Made by a program: the position numbers and the translations under genes. A model generated the notes under the pieces. That model was not told the DNA's origin. It saw only the letters and a program-made list of their open reading frames with translations, and made no database searches. DNA of 12,010 nucleotides from CAZAQS01 sp964486825 (GTDB lineage: Bacteria > Chloroflexota > Anaerolineae > Anaerolineales > UBA4823). The DNA lies in the NCBI GenBank assembly GCA_964486825.1, contig CAZAQS010000140.1:1-12010 (forward strand), written 5' to 3'. Shown one piece after another: positions 7,269-12,010 of the stretch. Numbering within the stretch: the stretch's first letter is position 1; the number at the start of each line of letters is the position of its first letter.

Positions 7269-7802
7269 TCAACGTTGATCAGCATCCCTAAAAATGCTGG
7301 GCAGATGGTCAATAATCAGGACCAGCAATCCGGCCAGCAGGAAACCTGCCGCGATCATTCCCATCACTCCCAGCATTCCGCTAACCGACCCGACCCCTTG
7401 CGGGTAAGGGTCATTGGGGTTCAAGAACCAGTACGGGTAGAAGCCAGTCAGGGAGCCGCGCAGCAAGGATACGAGCATATAAAGCAGGGGATAGGACATC
7501 CAGGCCAGCAGCAGGCTGTAAACCACGCCCGTCACCAGGATCCACAGCAGAGCACCACTTTTGAAGATCACCACGCCCTCCGGTTCGGGGTTTCCCTCCC
7601 ACAGGTAGCGCATGCCGAGCAGCAGCGCGGCGGCTACCAGCAGGTTGCTCTGGATGGTGTAATAGCTGAAGCTGTTCAAGCGGGCAGAAAAGCTTGGCGC
7701 CGTCCACAAGCTGACTGCAACGCCGGACAGGCTCAAGAACACGATCAGCGCCTGGAAGACCAGGGCCAGTTTTCTCCGGGTAGGGACGCTGGAGGAATTC
7801 AT
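7269..7802 (-). CDS. Pr6Pr-like integral membrane protein, internally shortened
   Basis: This 177-aa membrane protein has the Pr6Pr family hallmarks SYYTIQSNLLVA (47-58), the helix LLWILVTGVVYSLLL (85-99) and RGSLTGFYPYWFLNP (115-129). The role of the family is unknown. Hydrophobic helices lie at about 12-32, 50-64, 84-100, 102-114 and 138-164. Family members usually have some 40-50 residues between the VTGVVY helix and YPL-x-Y, including a H-x-V-x-P segment. Here LLLA runs straight into WMSYPLLYM, so one membrane span is missing in frame. I place the start at ATG 7802: an upstream ATG at 7940 would add 46 polar residues encoded by a palindromic repeat cluster. A TATAAT lies only 6 nt before ATG 7802, so the mRNA may be leaderless. 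The shortened form may not be functional. Confidence 0.75.
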   Translation of the reverse strand: MNSSSVPTRRKLALVFQALIVFLSLSGVAVSLWTAPSFSARLNSFSYYTIQSNLLVAAALLLGMRYLWEGNPEPEGVVIFKSGALLWILVTGVVYSLLLAWMSYPLLYMLVSLLRGSLTGFYPYWFLNPNDPYPQGVGSVSGMLGVMGMIAAGFLLAGLLVLIIDHLPSIFRDADQR

Positions 7803-7808
7803 ATTAGT

Positions 7809-7814
7809 ATTATA
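7809..7814 (-). promoter_or_regulatory. -10 box hugging the Pr6Pr-like start codon
   Basis: A perfect TATAAT on the minus strand is followed by ACTAAT and then the ATG at 7802. With normal spacing the first transcribed base would be at or next to the A of the ATG. No convincing -35 is visible at 7832-7837. Confidence 0.35.
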
Positions 7815-7821
7815 GTATCCC

Positions 7822-7906
7822 TCTCGTTTCCACTCTCCCCCTCGTCTTCTCGTTTCCATGCTCCGCGTGGAAACGGATCCTTCCCTCACCGCTCCGCGGT
7901 TATCCG
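7822..7906. repeat. Cluster of small palindromes, likely a dispersed repeat
   Basis: An 11-bp direct repeat TCTCGTTTCCA occurs at 7822-7832 and 7848-7858. The second copy begins a perfect palindrome CGTTTCCA (7851-7858) / TGGAAACG (7868-7875) with loop TGCTCCGCG. Immediately after is a second hairpin: CGGAT (7874-7878) pairs with ATCCG (7902-7906), enclosing ACCGC-TCC-GCGGT (7888-7900). The pattern GTT(T/C)CCA-n-GCTCCGCG-TGG(A/G)AAC resembles palindromic units that recur in many environmental bacterial genomes and are often mistaken for coding sequence. It lies between the divergent Pr6Pr-like and sigma genes. Confidence 0.5.
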
Positions 7907-7975
7907 AGGTTCTACCCGTCCTGCAAGGAATACTCCCCAATAATGTGCTAAAGAAGTTAGAAAAAATGAATATTT

Positions 7976-8005
7976 TTGCCGGATAGGGTACTCATACTAT
8001 AGAAT
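7976..8005 (+). promoter_or_regulatory. Candidate promoter of the sigma operon
   Basis: TTGCCG (7976-7981, 4 of 6 -35 bases) is followed after 18 nt by TAGAAT (8000-8005, 5 of 6 -10 bases). The box ends 7 nt before ATG 8013, so the transcript could be leaderless; AGGG at 8006-8009 is only 3 nt from the ATG, too close for a good ribosome site. An alternative -10, TATAGA, overlaps at 7998-8003 with a 16-nt spacer. No typical ECF-type -35 (GGAAC-like) was seen, so autoregulation cannot be claimed. Confidence 0.3.
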
Positions 8006-8012
8006 AGGGCCT

Positions 8013-8567
8013 ATGGATAGTACCAACCTTATCCGGCGCTGCCAGGCTGGCGAGGCGGAAGCGATTACAGATTTAATCATACAACACGAAAAGCGTGTGT
8101 ACCGGCTGGCGCTATCGATTCTGGATGATGCCGAATCGGCCGGTGAGGTTACACAGGATGTCTTCTTCGCGGCCATTAATGGGTTGGATGGTTACCGGGG
8201 CGAAGCTGCTTTTACCACCTGGCTCTCCGGGATCACGATCAATATCTGCCGCAAACGAATCCGTAAACGCTATGCCAGGCAACGGCTGGTGAAAGCGCTC
8301 CAATCTATCTTTCAAGTCAAAAGTGCCAGCCTCCCGAACCTTGAAGATACATCCATAAAGAACGAGACGCATGCAGCTGTCATGGCGGCCATCAATGATC
8401 TTGGAGAGATACATCGCCTCCCGATCCTGCTCTACTACTACCATGATTTTTCCGTTAACGAGATCGCCCAAACCCTGGAAATTCCGGAGGGTACGGTCCT
8501 TTCCAGGTTATATACAGCCAGAGAACGCTTGCGGTTAACGATCGATGAGGAATTACTGTCTGAATGA
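8013..8567 (+). CDS. ECF-family RNA polymerase sigma factor
   Basis: This 184-aa protein has the two-domain plan of extracytoplasmic-function sigma factors. The sigma-2 region (about 20-87) contains the polymerase-binding helix with VTQDVFFAAINGLDGYRGEAAF, the W-L-x-x-I-x-I-N-I segment, and the basic run RKRIRKR (80-86). A linker of about 40 residues follows. The sigma-4 region (about 124-176) contains the helix-turn-helix SVNEIAQTLEIPEGTVLSRL (147-166) that reads the -35 box. It is the first gene of an operon: the anti-sigma gene begins 9 nt after its TGA. It would direct polymerase to stress or envelope genes when freed from the zinc-finger anti-sigma encoded next. Confidence 0.95.
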   Translation: MDSTNLIRRCQAGEAEAITDLIIQHEKRVYRLALSILDDAESAGEVTQDVFFAAINGLDGYRGEAAFTTWLSGITINICRKRIRKRYARQRLVKALQSIFQVKSASLPNLEDTSIKNETHAAVMAAINDLGEIHRLPILLYYYHDFSVNEIAQTLEIPEGTVLSRLYTARERLRLTIDEELLSE

Positions 8568-8576
8568 GAGTTAGAA

Positions 8577-9953
8577 ATGAGTGAACTGACCCACCTGCAA
8601 GCCCAAAAATTTATCCAGGCAGCAATGGATGGCGTCGTCTCTCCATCTGAACAGGAGGCTCTGCGTACGCACCTGAAGGGATGCGTTGCATGCAGGCAAT
8701 ACCAATCACAGATGCATGTGCTCGAGGGCAGGCTGCGTCACGCCATGCATATCCGCTGGGATGGACAAAAACCAACTAAGATACAAACCTTAGATGCATA
8801 TACCTCCAAAATGAGGCCGCGTTCTATCCTGAAGAACTTTTTTAATATGGCTAGCGCCGGGACGGCGTTGGTGGTCATTGTCCTGCTAGTTGTGTTTGCG
8901 ATCAAGCTTCTTCCCGCTCAGGAGCACCAAACGGTTTCAGAAATGGCCATCCCAACTGAGTATCCCGCCACGCCCACGCCCTCTCCCGAGCTGATGGAGC
9001 AGTATGATTTAACTCCTGAAGCGCAGTTGTACGTTACAACAGCCTTGAATATCATGGAAAGGCATTCGATCAACCGTGACATCGTCGAATGGCCGGCGTT
9101 CAGAGAGGAAGTTTTCCGGCGAGCATATGGAGCAAGGTCGCCTTCGGACATATACGCTGCTATCCGGTTTGCTCTAAACAAAATCGACCAGGACGGCTTT
9201 TTGGTGACCCCTCAAATCATCGCTCAGGAAAGCCAACTTGTAGGACTCCAACCACTTTCCGAGATCGAAGGCCGGGTCATTGGAGAGCGCATTGGCTATA
9301 TCCAGATTCCGGGTACCCGTTATTATGATCATGAAGTTTACGCAAATGCCATGCAGGCCCGCATCCGGGAGGTCGACACAGGCGCGGTCTGCGGGTGGGT
9401 CGTGGATTTGCGTGGTAATAGCGGCGGCGGGATCGGTCCCATGCTGGTGGGGGCCGGACCGATTCTGGGCGAGGGAATGACGACCGGGTTCCAATACTCT
9501 GACGGAGGTAGGGCCTTTTGGAATTATATCGATGGAGAATTGGTATTAGAGAAATCAGGCGTATTAGAACCGGCTCTCACCTACTTGAAAGAGCCTGCTT
9601 ACCGGCTCCAGCGGCCAGACCCACCTGTCGCAGTTCTTACGGATTTCCAGACTGCCGGAGCTGGGCAAGCCCTGGCAATCGCTTTCAAGGGAAACCCGCA
9701 CACACGCTCATTTGGCCAACCGACTGCTGGGCCGCCTGCCGGAAGCTCGACCTTCATGCTGAGCGACGGCGCCGAACTGGTAATCACTACTTCCTATATG
9801 ATCGACAGTCAGGGAGTGGTTTACACCTCCACCATACGCCCCGACCAGATGGTTTGGGATCTCGGACAAGCAGGCGATCAGGATCCGGTTATCCAGGCGG
9901 GTGTGGACTGGCTGCTGGAGCAGGAAAGGTGTTTAGGACAGCAAGATGATTAG
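8577..9953 (+). CDS. Membrane anti-sigma factor fused to a degenerate S41 peptidase domain
   Basis: This 458-aa protein joins two parts. The cytoplasmic end (1-85) is a zf-HC2 anti-sigma domain with zinc motif H32-x3-C36-x2-C39 and a possible fourth ligand His6. A single transmembrane helix (about 92-112) and a Pro/Thr linker (125-138) lead to an outward S41 peptidase-like domain (about 145-450). Scaffold motifs are kept: DLRGNSGGG (278-286), LAIAFKGNPHTRSFG and QPTAG (381-385). The catalytic places are not: the HS pair expected before FLxTP is DG (206-207), the nucleophile Ser of TASSGEA is Gly361, and the Glu three residues later is Gln364. I infer a binding or sensing rather than cutting domain. 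GAGAG lies 6 nt before the ATG. The gene overlaps the next by 8 nt. The sigma partner assignment is firm from context; the ligand is unknown. Confidence 0.88.
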   Translation: MSELTHLQAQKFIQAAMDGVVSPSEQEALRTHLKGCVACRQYQSQMHVLEGRLRHAMHIRWDGQKPTKIQTLDAYTSKMRPRSILKNFFNMASAGTALVVIVLLVVFAIKLLPAQEHQTVSEMAIPTEYPATPTPSPELMEQYDLTPEAQLYVTTALNIMERHSINRDIVEWPAFREEVFRRAYGARSPSDIYAAIRFALNKIDQDGFLVTPQIIAQESQLVGLQPLSEIEGRVIGERIGYIQIPGTRYYDHEVYANAMQARIREVDTGAVCGWVVDLRGNSGGGIGPMLVGAGPILGEGMTTGFQYSDGGRAFWNYIDGELVLEKSGVLEPALTYLKEPAYRLQRPDPPVAVLTDFQTAGAGQALAIAFKGNPHTRSFGQPTAGPPAGSSTFMLSDGAELVITTSYMIDSQGVVYTSTIRPDQMVWDLGQAGDQDPVIQAGVDWLLEQERCLGQQDD

Positions 9954-11796
9954 GTTTTCAATAAGGCACAGACATTTTCATATTTCTGCCCTCCTGGCAA
10001 TCATAGGCCTGCTCCTTCAAGCCTGCTCCGGGCGCGTAGACCCCGCTCCTGCTCCCCAAATCCCTACGCCTTCTCCTGCAATTGCCGGCCCCGATCGCGA
10101 GCACACTCCTCTATCCAATTTGATAGCGTTTGCACGCTTATACGGGTATATCCGGTATTTTCATCCCAGCGATCAGGCGGCTTCCACCAGTTGGAATGAA
10201 GCGGTCGAGAACGGTATTGCCGCGGTTTTGGATGCTAAAGATCCTGGAGACCTGGCTACCAGGTTACAGGAATTTTTCCAACCCGTCGCTCCCACGCTGC
10301 TCGTTTTTCTAGAGGGTGAGCAACCATCTGTGCCTGGCTTTACCGACCCATCCAACGGAAGGAGCGCTATCCAGGTTGTCATGTGGCGCCATCACGGCGT
10401 ATCCGGAGATATGGAATACGATTTTGGCCTTTATCACAGCCAGCGTATCCGGGAGCCTGTTTTAGAGGAAGTTATACCGGACGGTTTCCCAGATCCCATG
10501 CAACCCTTTTATGCTGAGTTAGGAAGCGGGCTTGGGGCTTATCTACCCCTGGCGCTCTATGCTGATGAATCGGGCACTCTACCACATATTGAATATCCAG
10601 ATAAAAGGTTTATCGACCGGCCTGAAAGGCATGAAAAGAAGATTACCTGGCTGTCTGCCGTGATCGTGGGCTGGAACGTTCTCCAGCATTATTATCCCTA
10701 TTTTGATGTAGTGCAAGTCGATTGGCAGCAAGCATTGGAGGAAGCGCTACAGGGGATATTAGAAGCCGAGGATGAAGCCGCATTTGTGGAAACCCTCTCC
10801 AGGATGGTTGCCCAACTTCAGGATGGGCATGCTCGCATTGGATCGGAAAGATCCTACCTCGAAGGATTCCAACCTGATGTACTGCTCTCTTGGATAGAGG
10901 GAAAGCTGGTTGTCATCGGAGCCGGGAATGTGGCAGGAAATAGCCTAAAGCCAGGAGATATCATTCTTTCCATTGATGAGATCCCTGCTGCTCAAGCAAT
11001 TAAGGCGAAGGAAGATCTGATCTCAGGCGCTACACCACAATGGATACATTACAGAGCGGCGCAGGAGATCTTGAGCGGACCAGCATGGAGCAGCGTTATT
11101 GTGGAAGCCGTAGGCGCCGATGATGTTGTCCACGAAGTTTCCCTTACCAGAAACCTATTACCTGTAGAGTTGGAGATGCTACGCTTAGAGCCGCGCCCGG
11201 ACTTGATTACAGAAATCGAACCTGGGATTACTTATGTTGATTTGAATGGGATGACCGATGGAGACCTGACCAGAGCATTGCCTCAATTAGAAGCTGCATC
11301 AGGCATCGTCTTCGACATGCGCGGATACCCGCGCACTTTCAAACCCCTTGAGCACTTGATTGATGATCCGGTTACATCTGCTCAATGGTATGTCCCGCTA
11401 AATACATTTCCTGATCGGATAAATATGACTTTTGAGTTCAGCAATTGGGAAGTTGAACCGGAAGAACCAAGATTGACCGAAAACGTTGTCTTCTTGATCG
11501 ATGGGCGCGCTATCAGTGCAGCTGAAACCTTCCTGGGAATTGTTGAGCATTATCACCTGGGGGAGTTGGCTGGAGAACCGACAGCTGGGACGAATGGGAA
11601 TATCAACTTGATAAACCTTCCGGGTGGTTATTCAATGGTTTGGACAGGCATGAAAGTTTTGAAGCATGATGGCTCACAGCACCACGGCATAGGCATTCAA
11701 CCGACCGAAATCGTGAGCCGTACCATTCAAGGCATCAGGGCCGGGCAGGATGAACAGCTCGAGCGAGCGGTTGAAATCCTCAAGTTAAACCGTTAA
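9946..11796 (+). CDS. S41 family peptidase lipoprotein
   Basis: This 616-aa secreted serine peptidase is held to the membrane by a lipid. The signal peptide ends in lipobox LQAC (Cys27), followed by a Pro/Ala linker. The next part (about 56-225) is an N-terminal domain seen in long S41 enzymes (FARLYGYIRYFHPS). A helical segment then carries WNVLQHYYPYFDVVQVDW (243-260) and the conserved DGHA with His295. A PDZ-like stretch runs about 312-352 (LKPGDIILSIDEIPA). The catalytic core runs about 415-616, with VFDMRGYP (455-462), the nucleophile Ser524 in RAISAAET, Glu527, and GEPTAGTNGNIN (543-554), ending near GIGIQPTEIV. So the active residues appear intact, unlike the preceding gene product. 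AGGA sits 7 nt before the ATG, and the 8-nt overlap implies coupled translation. Confidence 0.92.
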   Translation: MIRFSIRHRHFHISALLAIIGLLLQACSGRVDPAPAPQIPTPSPAIAGPDREHTPLSNLIAFARLYGYIRYFHPSDQAASTSWNEAVENGIAAVLDAKDPGDLATRLQEFFQPVAPTLLVFLEGEQPSVPGFTDPSNGRSAIQVVMWRHHGVSGDMEYDFGLYHSQRIREPVLEEVIPDGFPDPMQPFYAELGSGLGAYLPLALYADESGTLPHIEYPDKRFIDRPERHEKKITWLSAVIVGWNVLQHYYPYFDVVQVDWQQALEEALQGILEAEDEAAFVETLSRMVAQLQDGHARIGSERSYLEGFQPDVLLSWIEGKLVVIGAGNVAGNSLKPGDIILSIDEIPAAQAIKAKEDLISGATPQWIHYRAAQEILSGPAWSSVIVEAVGADDVVHEVSLTRNLLPVELEMLRLEPRPDLITEIEPGITYVDLNGMTDGDLTRALPQLEAASGIVFDMRGYPRTFKPLEHLIDDPVTSAQWYVPLNTFPDRINMTFEFSNWEVEPEEPRLTENVVFLIDGRAISAAETFLGIVEHYHLGELAGEPTAGTNGNINLINLPGGYSMVWTGMKVLKHDGSQHHGIGIQPTEIVSRTIQGIRAGQDEQLERAVEILKLNR

Positions 11797-11802
11797 GTCC
11801 GG

Positions 11803-11816
11803 ATGCATAATTGCAT
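11803..11816 (+). terminator. Weak hairpin after the sigma operon
   Basis: ATGCA (11803-11807) and TGCAT (11812-11816) form a 5-bp stem with a TAAT loop, starting 7 nt after the S41 stop and followed by GCTTTATTAATA. The stem is short, so this is only a possible terminator. Confidence 0.22.
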
Positions 11817-11826
11817 GCTTTATTAA

Positions 11827-11837
11827 TATAATATAAT
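11827..11837 (+). promoter_or_regulatory. Overlapping TATAAT boxes before the nucleotidyltransferase
   Basis: Two perfect TATAAT hexamers share one base (11827-11832 and 11832-11837) in an AT-only stretch. The second ends 6 nt before ATG 11844, and there is no Shine-Dalgarno. TTGCAT at 11811-11816 is a possible -35, but its 15-nt spacer is short. Confidence 0.3.
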
Positions 11838-11843
11838 AAATCC

Positions 11844-12010
11844 ATGCTGGATCGTAGAGTTCTTGATGAACTTATCCGCCGTGTTACAGAGGTTGCATGG
11901 CCAAGAAAGCTTATTCTATTTGGCTGACATGCTCGTGGGACGAGCATGTCAGGCAGTGATATCGACCCGCTTGTCATCACACAGGGGCCGGTGCATCGTG
12001 GTCGCCTTAC
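11844..12010 (+). pseudogene. MNT-type nucleotidyltransferase, interrupted by TGA, runs off right edge
   Basis: The frame begins MLDRRVLDEL, reaches the beta-strand KLILFG and then meets TGA at 11925-11927, where minimal nucleotidyltransferases have the Ser of their G-S motif. Beyond it the same frame continues HARGTSMSGSDIDPLVI to the edge, matching the family pattern G-S-x-A-R-G ... S-D-I-D-L-L-V with both metal-binding Asp residues kept and Leu replaced by Pro. Such proteins are usually the antitoxin that AMPylates a HepT toxin encoded just downstream, which here would lie outside the window. The stop is in frame, so this is one codon change, not a frameshift. Probably inactive, unless the stop is a sequencing error. 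Confidence 0.7.
11924..11952. repeat. Perfect 13-bp palindrome inside the nucleotidyltransferase
   Basis: CTGACATGCTCGT (11924-11936) and ACGAGCATGTCAG (11940-11952) are exact reverse complements around a GGG loop. The in-frame TGA lies in the left arm and is the complement of the sense codon TCA in the right arm. Confidence 0.9.

Noticed and set aside
7280..7299. Hairpin CAGCAT/ATGCTG as a terminator for the convergent genes
   Set aside because: It lies within the 3' coding end of the Pr6Pr-like gene and has no T-run on either side.
7275..7943. 222-codon plus-strand frame over the Pr6Pr-like gene
   Set aside because: Gln/His-rich shadow. The minus strand carries clear membrane helices and family motifs.
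297..11927. Recoding of TAG or TGA as sense codons
   Set aside because: TGA and TAG both serve as normal gene ends here (TGA for sigma and Pr6Pr-like, TAG for the anti-sigma), so the two internal stops are better read as separate lesions.
1..12010. CRISPR arrays, tRNA or rRNA genes, transposase genes
   Set aside because: I found no regularly spaced repeats, no tRNA-like cloverleaf and no transposase or integrase motif on either strand.

Overview
The window looks like chromosomal DNA of a free-living bacterium. My best guess is an Anaerolineae-type member of the Chloroflexota. This rests on lipoproteins whose lipobox is followed by Pro/Thr-rich linkers, a TolC-less HlyD/FtsX exporter set, and a sigma / anti-sigma / S41 peptidase cluster. 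It is inference from style only; no rRNA or marker gene is present.

Layout, left to right. (1) At 1-31, minus strand, lie the first ten codons of a gene that runs off the left edge. It has a strong ribosome binding site, an extended -10 promoter at 199-207 and a roughly 160-nt leader that can fold. (2) At 297-5013, minus strand, is a three-gene export operon: LolD/MacB-type ATPase, then an 871-aa double-FtsX permease, then an HlyD-like adaptor. The adaptor is cut by an in-frame amber codon, leaving its beta-barrel end as a separate 61-codon remnant. A hairpin at 223-251 closes the operon. (3) At 5014-5726 is AT-rich decayed DNA. It holds the 3' half of a HepT-like (HEPN) toxin gene, a short membrane-protein fragment and a long-armed inverted repeat. 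(4) At 5727-7229 is a 500-aa lipoprotein of unknown function, convergent with a Pr6Pr-like membrane protein (7269-7802) that lacks an internal segment. (5) At 7822-7906 is a cluster of small palindromes that looks like a dispersed repeat. (6) At 8013-11796 is a tight three-gene operon: an ECF sigma factor, a membrane anti-sigma factor fused to an extracytoplasmic S41 peptidase fold, and an S41 peptidase lipoprotein. (7) From 11844 to the right edge is an MNT-type nucleotidyltransferase, the usual HepT antitoxin class, stopped by TGA inside a perfect 13-bp palindrome.

The most interesting unit is the sigma operon. The S41 domain on the anti-sigma factor keeps its scaffold but appears to have lost the His/Ser pair, the nucleophile and the following Glu. 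The next gene, which overlaps it, encodes a secreted S41 enzyme that keeps them. I infer a signalling module in which a pseudo-peptidase outside the membrane senses a ligand or peptide (perhaps the substrate or product of the active partner) and controls sigma release inside. Other points of note are two broken TA halves about 6.6 kb apart, a stop codon that looks as if a template-switch at a palindrome made it, and three genes with a TANNNT box only 6-7 nt before ATG, which suggests leaderless transcripts.
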